A stretch of 64,000 nucleotides of DNA from an uncultured Draconibacterium sp. (GTDB lineage Bacteria > Bacteroidota > Bacteroidia > Bacteroidales > Prolixibacteraceae): the NCBI RefSeq assembly GCF_913063105.1, contig NZ_CAJXYQ010000008.1:145635-209634 (forward strand). Direction: 5' to 3'. The position numbers were made by a program, and so were the translations under genes. Each line of letters opens with the position of its first letter. Within the stretch, counting starts at the first letter, position 1. The notes beneath the pieces were generated by a model. That model saw only the letters and a program-made list of their open reading frames with translations, was not told the origin of the DNA and did no database searches. Positions 16,552-26,615 of the stretch are shown here, piece after piece.

Positions 16552-18354
16552 ATGAACCTAATAAAAGTAACAACATTCCTTCTTATTGTTCTAGGATGGA
16601 GTATGAGTAGTGCTCAGGTGCTGGCTCAAAATAGTACTAAACAGAAACCAAACATTATTTTTGTTATTACCGACGATCAGGGAATGGGCGATTTGGGGTG
16701 TACCGGAAATCCATACATCAAAACACCAAACATCGATAAGTTTTATACCGATGCGGTGCGTTTTACCAACTACCATGTGGGAACCACCTGCGCTCCAACA
16801 CGAAGTGGAATTATGAGCGGCCGACACTGTAACCGCGTAAACGTTTTTCACACCATTATGGGACGTTCTATTCTTTTCGAAGATGAAGTTATATTGCCTC
16901 AGATACTTGCGCAAAACGGTTATACCAATGCCATGTATGGGAAATGGCATTTGGGTGACAATTACCCGTACCGACCAGAAGACAGGGGGTTTCATGAGGT
17001 GGTACGCCATGCCGCCGGAGGAATTGGCCAGGGACCCGATTACTGGATGAACGATTACTTTGCCGATACATATTGGCACAACGGAGTTGAGCAGAAATAT
17101 GAGGAATACTGTACCGATGTATTCTTCTCAGAAGCGTTGGATTTTATCGAGAAAAACAAAGACCGTCCGTTTTTCTGTTATCTTTCAACCAATGCCCCTC
17201 ACTCGCCATACAATGTTCCGAAAGAATATTACGATATGTATGTTGGTAAAGAAGAGTATAAAGATCTGAACGAAAGGATGCTTCGGTTTTACGGAATGAT
17301 TACCAATATTGATGACAATTTTAAAAAGCTGGAAGATAAGCTTGATGAGCTGGGTTTAACCGATAATACCATCTTGATTTTCACGACCGATAACGGAACT
17401 TCGGCTGGCCGCTCAACTTACAATGCCGGATTAAAAGGTGGAAAAGGAAGTCAGTTTGACGGTGGCCACCGCGTGCCCTTTTTTATTCGCTGGCCCAACG
17501 GGCAAATTACAGGCGGAAAAGATATTGACAACCTGGTAGCGAATTACGATTTGCTCCCAACCTTTGTTGATTTGCTTGGCCTTGATTTTAATCCGGTAAA
17601 ACCATTGGATGGAAAGAGCCTTGCTCCTTTAATGACGCAGGAAAATCCGGAATGGCCCAACCGTATTTTGTATATCGACACACAACGCGAGCAAAACCTG
17701 ATTAAATACAAGGCTTATTCGGTAATGGACGACAACTGGCGCTTGATTGATGGTAACCAGCTCTACAATATTACCACGGACCGTGCCCAGGAAAATAATG
17801 TTATCGAAGAATATCCTGAAGTTGCTGCGCGTTTGGCTGAAGGTTATGAACGTTGGTGGCAGTCGCTTTTAGATGAAGGGGTGGATGAGAAATATGCCTA
17901 TATAAAAGTTGGAACACCTTATGAAAATCCGACAAAAATAATGTCGCACGACTTAATTATTGGAGCTTATAAAGGAGTGTGGCACCAAAACGGAGCCATA
18001 ACGGGCGAGCAGGCCGGTGGTTGGTGGAAAGTCGAATTTGTTACCGGAGGAGAGTATAATATTGTACTTCGCCGTTTCCCACGCGAGAGCGGGCATGCTA
18101 TCAACGCTACTTTTCCGGCCCAGGAAAAACGTATTGAACTCGACAAAACAGCACCTGCTGCCGTAAAAAATGATTTTACCAAAGCACATTTATATGTAGC
18201 GGGTCAAACCAAAAAGGTTGACATAAAAGAGGGGCAGGAAGAAGTAACATTTAAGCTAAATATTCCTGCCGGGAAATACGATATGGAAGCGCAGTTGATT
18301 GATGAAATGAACCTTGTTCATCCGGCCTACTATGTTTATATTGAAAAGATGTAA
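16552..18354 (+). CDS. S1 family sulfatase with C-terminal beta domain, CAPTR
   Basis: The 600-residue protein has a Sec signal (SMSSAQVLAQ), PNIIFVITDDQGMGDLGC, the signature C80-A-P-T-R (Thr instead of the commoner Ser, still within the CxPxR rule), YGKWHLGDNYPYRPEDRGF and IFTTDNGTSAGRS. After about residue 450 an extra domain follows, opening MSHDLIIGAYKGVWHQNGAI and ending near the C terminus with a beta-rich stretch; such tails may bind carbohydrate. That makes it longer than the other five sulfatases here. The esterase gene begins 4 bases after its stop, indicating translational coupling and a joint role in removing sulfate and acyl groups. Confidence 0.93.
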   Translation: MNLIKVTTFLLIVLGWSMSSAQVLAQNSTKQKPNIIFVITDDQGMGDLGCTGNPYIKTPNIDKFYTDAVRFTNYHVGTTCAPTRSGIMSGRHCNRVNVFHTIMGRSILFEDEVILPQILAQNGYTNAMYGKWHLGDNYPYRPEDRGFHEVVRHAAGGIGQGPDYWMNDYFADTYWHNGVEQKYEEYCTDVFFSEALDFIEKNKDRPFFCYLSTNAPHSPYNVPKEYYDMYVGKEEYKDLNERMLRFYGMITNIDDNFKKLEDKLDELGLTDNTILIFTTDNGTSAGRSTYNAGLKGGKGSQFDGGHRVPFFIRWPNGQITGGKDIDNLVANYDLLPTFVDLLGLDFNPVKPLDGKSLAPLMTQENPEWPNRILYIDTQREQNLIKYKAYSVMDDNWRLIDGNQLYNITTDRAQENNVIEEYPEVAARLAEGYERWWQSLLDEGVDEKYAYIKVGTPYENPTKIMSHDLIIGAYKGVWHQNGAITGEQAGGWWKVEFVTGGEYNIVLRRFPRESGHAINATFPAQEKRIELDKTAPAAVKNDFTKAHLYVAGQTKKVDIKEGQEEVTFKLNIPAGKYDMEAQLIDEMNLVHPAYYVYIEKM

Positions 18355-18358
18355 GATC

Positions 18359-19252
18359 ATGATGAAAATAATAAAATCTATTATTCTGATTTTGTTTTGC
18401 GCATCAGTGTCGCAAGCACAAAGTCCAAACGATGAGTTAAGAAATATAGACAGTACAAAGCCATTCATATTAACCTATAAAAAAATAGATAGTGTAAGGC
18501 TCGACCTCACTTTTCGTTACCCACCAAAATTCAAAAAGAACAAAAAATACCCTGCCATTATTTTCTTTTTTGGTGGTGGCTGGAACGGTGGAACAACAGA
18601 GCAGTTTAAACCACAAGCAGAATACTTTGCATCAAGAGGGATGATTACGGTGTTGGCAGACTACCGCGTAAAATCGAGGCACAAAACGACGCCTTATGAA
18701 GCTAGTTCTGATGCCAAATCGGCCATTAGGTTTTTGCGCCAACACGCTGAAGAATTAAATATTCATACCGAAAAAATTGTGGCATCAGGGGGATCTGCCG
18801 GAGGGCATTTGGCAGCTGTAACCGGTGTTTGCCCAACGCTTGATGAACCGGATGAAGATTTGAATATTAGTTCGAAAGCCAATGCACTGGTTTTGTTTAA
18901 CCCTGTGTTTGATAATGGCCCCGAAGGTTTCTGCCATGAGCGTATGGGCGAACGCTGGAAAGAAATATCGCCGGCTCATAACATCTCAAAAGATGCCCCG
19001 CCTACAATTGTTTTTCTGGGGCGAGAAGACCATCTGATTCCTGCTTCTGTAGCCGAAAACTACAAGGCAAAAATGGATGAAGCGGGTTGCCGTTGCGATT
19101 TGTTTTTGTACGATGACGCTGGGCACGGTTTTTTTAATAACTACAAATACGATGGTAAATTTTATGTGGAAACTGTGCGCGAAACAGACCGGTTTTTAAA
19201 ATCGTTAGGGTATGTTAAAGGCAAGCCAAAAATATCATTGAATTCAAAATAA
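18359..19252 (+). CDS. Alpha/beta hydrolase carbohydrate esterase-like
   Basis: The frame is open to 18314 but the ATG at 18359, 4 bases after the sulfatase stop, gives a signal peptide (IILILFCASVSQAQ) and is chosen. The 297-residue protein carries the oxyanion segment FFFGGGWNGG, the nucleophile elbow GGSAGGH, an acid in GREDHLIP and the His in DDAGHGFFN, so the catalytic triad appears complete. It resembles the BD-FAE/acetyl xylan esterase-like hydrolases. In this operon it would be a second deacylase beside the SGNH enzyme at the locus start. Peptidase or lipase activity cannot be excluded from the fold alone. Confidence 0.8.
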   Translation: MMKIIKSIILILFCASVSQAQSPNDELRNIDSTKPFILTYKKIDSVRLDLTFRYPPKFKKNKKYPAIIFFFGGGWNGGTTEQFKPQAEYFASRGMITVLADYRVKSRHKTTPYEASSDAKSAIRFLRQHAEELNIHTEKIVASGGSAGGHLAAVTGVCPTLDEPDEDLNISSKANALVLFNPVFDNGPEGFCHERMGERWKEISPAHNISKDAPPTIVFLGREDHLIPASVAENYKAKMDEAGCRCDLFLYDDAGHGFFNNYKYDGKFYVETVRETDRFLKSLGYVKGKPKISLNSK

Positions 19253-19387
19253 CTCATTGCCATTAAGGATGACGCTAATTAATCTCGGATCTCAGTTTTT
19301 AAGGAATCTTTGATGATTGAAAATGCGTCATGTGTTAGTTTTCTTTATTAGAGCAAGGAAATTGAAATACAAACAAAAACAATTAAT

Positions 19388-20734
19388 ATGAAAAATTTAA
19401 AAAGAAGAATTACACTAAGCCTGGTACTGCTCATGCTGATAAGCACAGGCTTTGGACAAAAACAAACAAAAAAACTTAATACCGACGAACGTATGGCGTG
19501 GTGGCGCGATGCCCGTTTTGGTATGTTTATTCACTGGGGGCCTTACGCCGTGCCCGGTGGCGAACGCAATGGAAAAGTTTGCGGTGGGGGTGCCGAGTGG
19601 ATTATGGATAAACTGGATTACACGATTGAAGATTACGAAAAGGAGGTGGTTGATGTGTTTGAACCGGTTAATTTTGATGCCGACGAGTGGGTAGGTATTG
19701 CCAAAGATGCCGGGATGAAATACATCGTTTTAACATCGAAACACCACGATGGTTTCGCCATGTGGAACTCGAAAATAAGCGACTACAACATTGTAAAACG
19801 CACCGATTTTGGCCGAGATGTGGTAAAAGAGTTAGCAGAAGCTTGCAGAAAAGAGGACATTGTTTTTTGTTTCTATCACTCCATTACCGACTGGCATCAT
19901 CCGCAGGCACAATCTATATTTTACCCGCATTACAACGTGGGGCAAAAAGACCAAACCAAATCGAACCCGGAGTTTCCAAAATATTTCGAAAATTACCTAA
20001 AACCTCAGGTGCGTGAATTGCTTACAAACTATGGCGACATTGGGGTAGTTTGGTTCGATGGGGAGTGGATAGCTGATTACACTACCGAAATGGGAAAAGA
20101 AATGTACGAAATGATTATGGAGCTTCAGCCCAACACCATTGTAAATAACCGCGTTGACAAAGGCCGTAACGGAATGGCCGGAATGAATGTGGAAGGCAAC
20201 TTTGCCGGCGATTTTGGAACACCCGAAAAAGAAGTGCCTGCAACAGGTATTGATTCCGACTGGGAAGCCTGTTTTACCATGAACGGTTCGTGGGGCTATA
20301 AACCATCGGATAAAAAGTGGAAAAGTGATGAAAAGCTAATTCATAGCCTGATTGACATTGTATCGAAAGGAGGAAATTTCTTGCTCAATGTAGGCCCTGA
20401 TGGATTGGGTGTTATCCCAACAGAGAGTATCGAAATACTTGCCTCAATGGGTGATTGGATGGATACGAACAGCGAGTCGATTTATGGCTGTAAAGCCAGT
20501 CCAGTTAACCGGCCCGAGTGGGGACGCTATACCAGCAAAGACAAGGTAGTTTATGCCCATGTTTTTGATTGGCCTGAAGATGGAAAACTGATGATTGATG
20601 AAAAACTAAAAGTAAAAAAGGCAAATCTGGTTGATGGTGGTAAGAAACTTAAAGTTGATGGCTCAATTGTCGCTTTACCCAAAAATGCTCCCGACAACAT
20701 TGCTTCGGTTATAAAACTCGAATTAGCGCAATAA
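19388..20734 (+). CDS. GH29 alpha-L-fucosidase
   Basis: The 448-residue protein has a signal peptide ending near STGFGQ and the GH29 features WWRDARFGMFIHWGPYAVPG, YIVLTSKHHDGFAMWNS and GVVWFDGEW, in which D224 is the expected catalytic nucleophile. A second half with beta-sandwich character follows, including NFLLNVGPDGLG, which is standard for the family. GH29 enzymes release alpha-linked L-fucose with retention. Its presence with a GH95 enzyme and six sulfatases points to a sulfated fucose-containing substrate. The gene is preceded by 135 bases of spacer and followed by a terminator-like hairpin, so GH29 may close one transcription unit. Confidence 0.93.
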   Translation: MKNLKRRITLSLVLLMLISTGFGQKQTKKLNTDERMAWWRDARFGMFIHWGPYAVPGGERNGKVCGGGAEWIMDKLDYTIEDYEKEVVDVFEPVNFDADEWVGIAKDAGMKYIVLTSKHHDGFAMWNSKISDYNIVKRTDFGRDVVKELAEACRKEDIVFCFYHSITDWHHPQAQSIFYPHYNVGQKDQTKSNPEFPKYFENYLKPQVRELLTNYGDIGVVWFDGEWIADYTTEMGKEMYEMIMELQPNTIVNNRVDKGRNGMAGMNVEGNFAGDFGTPEKEVPATGIDSDWEACFTMNGSWGYKPSDKKWKSDEKLIHSLIDIVSKGGNFLLNVGPDGLGVIPTESIEILASMGDWMDTNSESIYGCKASPVNRPEWGRYTSKDKVVYAHVFDWPEDGKLMIDEKLKVKKANLVDGGKKLKVDGSIVALPKNAPDNIASVIKLELAQ

Positions 20735-20756
20735 ACGAAACTATATTTTTTTGAGA

Positions 20757-20796
20757 AAGATTCCTGTTCCACGTTGCGAATCGGAATCTTTTTTTT
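20757..20796 (+). terminator. Intrinsic terminator after GH29
   Basis: Arms AAGATTCC (20757-20764) and GGAATCTT (20783-20790) run into eight T residues ending at 20796. The loop is long (18 nt). The position 23 bases past the GH29 stop supports a terminator. Confidence 0.65.
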
Positions 20797-20975
20797 GCCT
20801 CACGTTTCTTAGCTTCAAAACCACCCCAGATGCAACATAATTACCAAAGCATGCACTATTGGTGCTAATCTAAATCTTCGATTTTTATTACTCTTGTAGC
20901 TGTTAAAGGGTTAACATTCAGCAGAGCCTATGTAAGCTAAAGAATATTTAAACCAAAAATTATCAACCTATTTTT

Positions 20976-23480
20976 ATGCAAATTTTTAGTAATTTATTTA
21001 TCTCCCTGTTTCTATTCGGCCTTCTGTTTGCAGGTTGCAATAACACGAATGAGCAAACTTACAAATTGAAACTCTGGTACAATGCCCCGGCATCTAACTG
21101 GAACGAAGCTCTGCCTATTGGTAACGGACGCTTAGGAGCCATGGTTTATGGTATCCCGGATAAAGAAAACATCCAGTTGAACGAGGAAACGCTTTGGGGT
21201 GGTGGACCACACCGTAACGACAATCCCGATGCAAAAGCAATACTGTACGACATACGCCAATTACTTTTTGATGGTAACTATGAAGAAGCGCATAAGTTGG
21301 CTAATGCAAAAATTATTTCAAAAGTAGCGCATGGTATGCCTTACGAAACAGCCGGAAATTTGAGACTGAATTTTGAAGGCCATGAGAACTATTCTGATTA
21401 TTACCGCGAATTGGATATTGAAAATGCAGTAACAAAATCGATCTATACCGTTGATGGAGTTAAGTTCGAGCGCGAAGTGTTTACATCTTTCACCGATCAG
21501 GTAATTGTGATCCGGCTAACGGCCAGCGAAAAAGGGAAGATTAGTTTCAGTGCCGGAATGGATCGTCCTGCACCGGCAGTGGTCGAGGTGAAGACTAAAG
21601 GGGAAAATGAGTTAAGCATGACCGGGACAAGCAGCGATGTAGCCGCCCGGGGAGTAAAAACGCCTGTTGAAGGCCGTGTTAAGTTTGAATCGAGGCTGAA
21701 AATAGTTCCCGAAGGAGGAACCTTAGCTGCTACGGATACAAGCCTAACCTTATCCGGTGCAAACAGTGCAACTTTATATGTTTCAATAGCTACCAACTTT
21801 GTAAACTATAACGATGTTAGTGCCGATGAACATAAGCGAGTAAGTGACTATATCGCAAAGGCCGAAAAGAAAGCGTATCAGGAATTAATTGCTGACCATT
21901 CTTCGTATTACCGCAGTTATTTCGACCGTGTTTCATTGGATTTAGGAGTTACCGATTCGATCAAAAATCCAACCGATGTACGCATCAAAGAGTTCAGTAA
22001 GGGGAACGATCCGGCGTTGGCTGCTTTATATTTTCAATATGGCCGTTACCTGTTAATTTGTTCTTCGCAACCCGGCGGACAACCTGCCAACTTGCAAGGG
22101 ATTTGGGCGCACGAACTTTATCCTCCGTGGAAAAGTGCCTATACGGTAAACATTAACCTGGAAATGAATTATTGGCCTGCAGAAATGACCAACCTCAGCG
22201 AAATGCACGAGCCACTAATTGACCTGGTAAATGAGCTTTCGGTTGCAGGTAGGCAAACCGCCAAAGATATGTACGGTGCCGATGGATGGGTCTGTCATCA
22301 TAATACCGATTTGTGGCGCATTTGTGGCCCGGTTGACGGTGCCACCTGGGGAATGTGGCCAAGTGGTGGCTTGTGGTTAAGCCAACATTTATGGGAGAAA
22401 TATTTGTATAGCGGCGATTTGGAATATTTAAAAGAAGTATATCCGGCGATGAAAGGTTCTGCCGAGTTTTGCCTGAGCTTTTTAACACCAGAACCCGATA
22501 ATGGGTGGTTAATTTTTGCGCCTTCTACTTCGCCCGAAAACCGTCCGGCCCACATGCCAAAAAATGTGAATATTGCCTATGCCACCTCCATGGACAATCA
22601 ACTCATTTTGGATATGCTGACAAAAACAGCAGAGGCAGCAAGCCTATTAAATACCGATTCTGAATTAATACAAAAGATTGAAGATACCCTTCCAAAACTG
22701 GCTCCTAACCAAATTGGACAACACGGTCAAATTCAGGAATGGATCCACGATTGGGATAGTCCGGAAGACAAGCACCGTCATATTTCGCAATTATATGCCA
22801 TGCACCCGTCGAACCAGTTTTCGCCTTTCCGCACACCGGAACTGGCCGAAGCCACAAGGAATGTTTTGATTTACCGGGGCGACCCGTCAACCGGCTGGAG
22901 TATGAACTGGAAAATTAACCAGTGGGCACGTTTGCTTGATGGAAACCATGCCTATAAAATGATGACTGACCAGATTAAACTGGTTGGCCGCCCCGGAACA
23001 AAGGGTGGCGGAACTTATGCCAATATGTTAGATGCACATCCGCCTTTCCAGATTGACGGAAACTTTGGTTTTACCTCGGGCCTCACCGAAATGATGGTGC
23101 AAAGTCATGATGGTGCAATTCATTTAACTCCGGCCTTACCCGATGTTTGGCCATCAGGCAAGGTAAGAGGTTTACGTGCACGTGGTGGTTTCGAAATTGA
23201 AGCATTGGAATGGGAAAATGGCGAAGTGGTAAAAGCTGTAATTAAATCGAATTTAGGTGGTAACTGCCGTATCCGAAGCTATTCAGAATTGGTAACTGAA
23301 GCCGGTGAAATCCTTAACCAGGCTAAAGGGGATAATGCAAATCCATTCTTCCAGGTACCGTCTATTCAGGAACCCCTGATTTCAGAAAATGCTGATTTAA
23401 AGGGATTTGAAGTGAAAGATACTTATTTGTGCGATGTTAAAACGGAGCCGGGACAAACCCTTGTTTTGGTGAGAAAGTAA
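20976..23480 (+). CDS. GH95 alpha-L-fucosidase/galactosidase family lipoprotein
   Basis: The lipoprotein signal ends in LLFAGCNN. The 834-residue protein starts with LKLWYNAPASNWNEALPIGNGRLGAM and continues through an N-terminal beta domain to an (alpha/alpha)6 barrel with the GH95 catalytic elements: NINLEMNYWPAE (N392 and N394), APSTSPENR (E521) and FQIDGNFG (D694). These match the Asn/Asn/Glu/Asp set of characterised alpha-1,2-fucosidases. Members are inverting alpha-L-fucosidases or alpha-L-galactosidases. About 240 bases separate it from GH29 with a terminator between, so it probably starts a second transcription unit. GH43 follows after 4 bases. Confidence 0.93.
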   Translation: MQIFSNLFISLFLFGLLFAGCNNTNEQTYKLKLWYNAPASNWNEALPIGNGRLGAMVYGIPDKENIQLNEETLWGGGPHRNDNPDAKAILYDIRQLLFDGNYEEAHKLANAKIISKVAHGMPYETAGNLRLNFEGHENYSDYYRELDIENAVTKSIYTVDGVKFEREVFTSFTDQVIVIRLTASEKGKISFSAGMDRPAPAVVEVKTKGENELSMTGTSSDVAARGVKTPVEGRVKFESRLKIVPEGGTLAATDTSLTLSGANSATLYVSIATNFVNYNDVSADEHKRVSDYIAKAEKKAYQELIADHSSYYRSYFDRVSLDLGVTDSIKNPTDVRIKEFSKGNDPALAALYFQYGRYLLICSSQPGGQPANLQGIWAHELYPPWKSAYTVNINLEMNYWPAEMTNLSEMHEPLIDLVNELSVAGRQTAKDMYGADGWVCHHNTDLWRICGPVDGATWGMWPSGGLWLSQHLWEKYLYSGDLEYLKEVYPAMKGSAEFCLSFLTPEPDNGWLIFAPSTSPENRPAHMPKNVNIAYATSMDNQLILDMLTKTAEAASLLNTDSELIQKIEDTLPKLAPNQIGQHGQIQEWIHDWDSPEDKHRHISQLYAMHPSNQFSPFRTPELAEATRNVLIYRGDPSTGWSMNWKINQWARLLDGNHAYKMMTDQIKLVGRPGTKGGGTYANMLDAHPPFQIDGNFGFTSGLTEMMVQSHDGAIHLTPALPDVWPSGKVRGLRARGGFEIEALEWENGEVVKAVIKSNLGGNCRIRSYSELVTEAGEILNQAKGDNANPFFQVPSIQEPLISENADLKGFEVKDTYLCDVKTEPGQTLVLVRK

Positions 23481-23484
23481 AGTA

Positions 23485-24879
23485 ATGTTGATGAAAATGA
23501 GAAGACAAATGAATAATAAAAAAACAATCAGCTTTTTGATTTTTAGTTTGCTGGTTATTGCCGCTTACGCTCAAAACCCCGTATTTACCCACGTTTTTAC
23601 AGCCGATCCTTCGCCACATGTTTGGCCCAACGATGATCGGTTATGGGTATATACATCGCATGATGAACCCGGCTCGAATAATCATTACGGAATGACCGGT
23701 TACCATTGCTTTTCTACCACCGACCTGGTAAACTGGACCGACCATGGCCGTATTTTGCACCTGGAGAATGTGGATTGGGCCGAGAGCCACGCCTGGGCAT
23801 TGGATGCCGCATACTATCGAGGAAAATACTACCTCATTTATTGTATGAAAGAGGCCGGGATTGGATTGTTCAGAACCGGAATTGCACGTAGCGATGTTCC
23901 CGAAGGACCTTTTACCGACCTGGGCTATGTAAAAGGTGTGGAGTTCGGACAGGATCCGGCGCTTTACATCGATGAGGATGGAACACCCTACCTGTTTTGG
24001 GGGCACGACCGCAAATGTTTTGCCGCCGAGCTAAATGCCGACCTGATGTCGATAAAGCCGGAAACCTATGTGGATTTAACCCCACAACTCACCCATGTAT
24101 TTGAAGGCCCCTGGGTTCATAAATACAAGGGGAAATACTTCCTTACTTATCCGGGGTTAACGCCGCGCCGCTGGCCTGAGAAAATGTTTTACGCTGTTGC
24201 CGATAAACCACTGGGCCCTTATGAATTTAAAGGTTGTTTTATCGATGACTTTGAGGGACAGAGTGGAACCAACCACGGTGGCACGGTAACTTACAAAGGA
24301 AAAGATATAATGTTCTACCACAGCGCCTGGCTATCGGGTGGTTTAAGCGAAACCCGTTGTGTAATGGCCGATTATATAAACTACGACGAGGAGGGAAATA
24401 TCATTCCAATTGTACCTTCGAAAGCAGGTTTGGGAAATGCAAAACGAACCAAAACAACCTTGAAACTGGAAGCCGAAAACGGTTTTGCAGCAGGCGGAGA
24501 GCTGTATAATGTAAATGTGGATACCTGGATAGAAGGATACAGTGGTAAGGGCTATATTACCAATTTCGATAATCCGTACGACCATGTTTCTATTTTGGCA
24601 CAGGTTGCAAAGCCCGCAAAATATAGATTTATAGTTAGTTATGCTTCACCCGATGGCGACTCCAATCACGACGTTCTGATTAACAGCCGGCAATACCGCG
24701 AGTTTAAGTTTCCTCAGTCTGAAACCTTTCGCGAAATCGACTTTGGCATTGTAGAATTAAAAGCCGGAGATAACCTGGTTAGAATTCTCCGCAGTAACTG
24801 GAAACCATCGGAAGGTTATTTTGCGCTCGATTACATTAAATTAGAACAGGTATTTGAGAATGAGGAATTAACGAAATAA
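23485..24879 (+). CDS. GH43 glycosidase with C-terminal CBM6-like domain
   Basis: Several in-frame ATGs (23485, 23491, 23497, 23509) precede the signal peptide TISFLIFSLLVIAAYAQ; the last gives the most usual signal length. The catalytic five-blade propeller shows D41 in FTADPSPHVW as base, D157 in FGQDPALYIDEDG and E207 in FEGPWVHKYKG as acid. From about residue 325 a CBM6/35-like beta-sandwich follows (KLEAENGF, then FALDYIKLEQ). GH43 enzymes remove arabinose, xylose or galactose, so the target glycan likely bears one of these besides fucose. The gene sits 4 bases after GH95 and 30 bases before the sixth sulfatase. Confidence 0.85.
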   Translation: MLMKMRRQMNNKKTISFLIFSLLVIAAYAQNPVFTHVFTADPSPHVWPNDDRLWVYTSHDEPGSNNHYGMTGYHCFSTTDLVNWTDHGRILHLENVDWAESHAWALDAAYYRGKYYLIYCMKEAGIGLFRTGIARSDVPEGPFTDLGYVKGVEFGQDPALYIDEDGTPYLFWGHDRKCFAAELNADLMSIKPETYVDLTPQLTHVFEGPWVHKYKGKYFLTYPGLTPRRWPEKMFYAVADKPLGPYEFKGCFIDDFEGQSGTNHGGTVTYKGKDIMFYHSAWLSGGLSETRCVMADYINYDEEGNIIPIVPSKAGLGNAKRTKTTLKLEAENGFAAGGELYNVNVDTWIEGYSGKGYITNFDNPYDHVSILAQVAKPAKYRFIVSYASPDGDSNHDVLINSRQYREFKFPQSETFREIDFGIVELKAGDNLVRILRSNWKPSEGYFALDYIKLEQVFENEELTK

Positions 24880-24909
24880 TACAAGAATTGAAAAACAAAA
24901 TAAATAGAA

Positions 24910-26529
24910 ATGAAAATTACGATTTTAATAGTTCTTTTAGCCTGGGTTACGTATTCGTGTGAGGTTAAAGAAATTAACAAAGAAGAACCCCAACGTCCAA
25001 ACATCATTTTTATAATGTCCGACGACCATGTCTACCAGGCGATTAGTGTATACGACGATAAGCTAACACAAACCCCAAATATCGACCGGATTGCCAATGA
25101 GGGGATGATGTTTACCAACGCCTGTGTTACCAACTCCATTTGTGCACCATCTCGTGCCGTTATTTTAACCGGAAAACACACGCACATTAATGGGAAAACC
25201 GACAATTATTTTCCGTTTGATACCACACAGATCACTTTTCCGCAACTATTACAGGATGCCGGATACCAAACTGCAATGTTCGGGAAACTACATTTTGGAA
25301 ATAGTCCAAAAGGTTTCGACCAGTTTAAAATTTTACCCGGACAGGGAGCTTATTATAATCCCGATTTTATTACTAAAAACAATGGGAAAGTGCGTGTTGA
25401 AGGATACACCACCGATATTATTACCGACATGACCATTGATTGGCTGGATAAAGAACGAAACAAGGAAAAACCATTTATGTTGTTTTACCTGCATAAAGCA
25501 CCGCATCGCGAGTGGTTGCCGGCTGAGCGGTATTACAAAGAATTCACCAAGAAGACTTTCCCGGAGCCGGAAACTTTATTCGATAATTATGAGGGGAGGG
25601 GAACAGCTGCTAAAACTGCCGAGATGAATCTGCTAGACCACATGAACTGGGCCGGCGACTCGAAAATCACTCCCGAGTTAATGGATGAACTGGGAATACC
25701 CGAGACCTGCGACTGGGACAAATCGGCTTTTGCCCGCGAGGTAGGTCGTCAAAACCCCGAACAGCGTGCCAAATGGGATGCCGTTTACGGACCGATTAAC
25801 GAGTGGTTTCGAGATAACTACAAAAAAATGTCGCGAAAAGAGTTGATGCAATGGCGCTACCAACGTTACATGCAAGACTATTTGGGAACCATTGCTGCAG
25901 TTGACGAAGGTGTTGGCAATGTTCTCGATTATTTAGACGAACAAGGCCTGACCGAAAATACCATTGTCGTATATACTTCCGATCAGGGCTTTTATTTGGG
26001 TGAGCACGGTTGGTTCGATAAACGTTTTATTTACGACCAATCGTTTAAAACGCCTTTGCTGGTGCGCTGGCCAAACGTAATTACTCCCAATACCACCAAC
26101 ACGCAAATGGTACAAAACCTCGATTTTGCCCAAACCTTTTTGGAGGCGGCAGGTGTTGAGGCGCCATCAGATATGCAGGGCGAAAGCCTGGTGCCGTTGT
26201 TTAAAGGCGAAACCGAAAATTTCCGCGATGCAGCTTATTATCACTACTACGAATACCCATCGGTGCACATGGTAAAACGCCATTGCGGTATTGTTACCGA
26301 AGACTACAAACTGGTGCATTTTTATTACGATGTGGACGAGTGGGAATTATACGACCGCAAAAAAGATGTCAACGAAATGACCAATGTGTACAACGATCCG
26401 GCCTACAAAGAAGTTGTGGAGGAGTTAACCATTAAGTTGAATGATTTACGCATAAAATATCAGGATACACCGGCATTGGACAGTACCTATTTGCACGACT
26501 TTTTAAATCGTGATACGCCAAGCCATTAA
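24910..26529 (+). CDS. S1 family sulfatase lipoprotein, CAPSR
   Basis: The 539-residue protein has a lipoprotein signal (LLAWVTYSCEVK), PNIIFIMSDDHVYQAISVY, C78-A-P-S-R with AVILTGKHTHINGKTDN, GYQTAMFGKLHFG, and the late VVYTSDQGFYLGEHGWFDKR. The SDDH and GKHTHINGKTDN motifs are those of the choline-sulfatase-like or mucin-desulfating S1 branch, often 6-O-sulfatases, but specificity is an inference. It is 30 bases downstream of GH43 and is followed by the second heparinase II/III gene, so desulfation is again placed next to a lyase. Confidence 0.93.
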   Translation: MKITILIVLLAWVTYSCEVKEINKEEPQRPNIIFIMSDDHVYQAISVYDDKLTQTPNIDRIANEGMMFTNACVTNSICAPSRAVILTGKHTHINGKTDNYFPFDTTQITFPQLLQDAGYQTAMFGKLHFGNSPKGFDQFKILPGQGAYYNPDFITKNNGKVRVEGYTTDIITDMTIDWLDKERNKEKPFMLFYLHKAPHREWLPAERYYKEFTKKTFPEPETLFDNYEGRGTAAKTAEMNLLDHMNWAGDSKITPELMDELGIPETCDWDKSAFAREVGRQNPEQRAKWDAVYGPINEWFRDNYKKMSRKELMQWRYQRYMQDYLGTIAAVDEGVGNVLDYLDEQGLTENTIVVYTSDQGFYLGEHGWFDKRFIYDQSFKTPLLVRWPNVITPNTTNTQMVQNLDFAQTFLEAAGVEAPSDMQGESLVPLFKGETENFRDAAYYHYYEYPSVHMVKRHCGIVTEDYKLVHFYYDVDEWELYDRKKDVNEMTNVYNDPAYKEVVEELTIKLNDLRIKYQDTPALDSTYLHDFLNRDTPSH

Positions 26530-26615
26530 TAAAAAAACAGACCGATAAATACAATATTAATGACGTGCGGAGTAGTTGTGAATTTCTTTGTACATCGAGA
26601 ATCAATTTGAAACGA

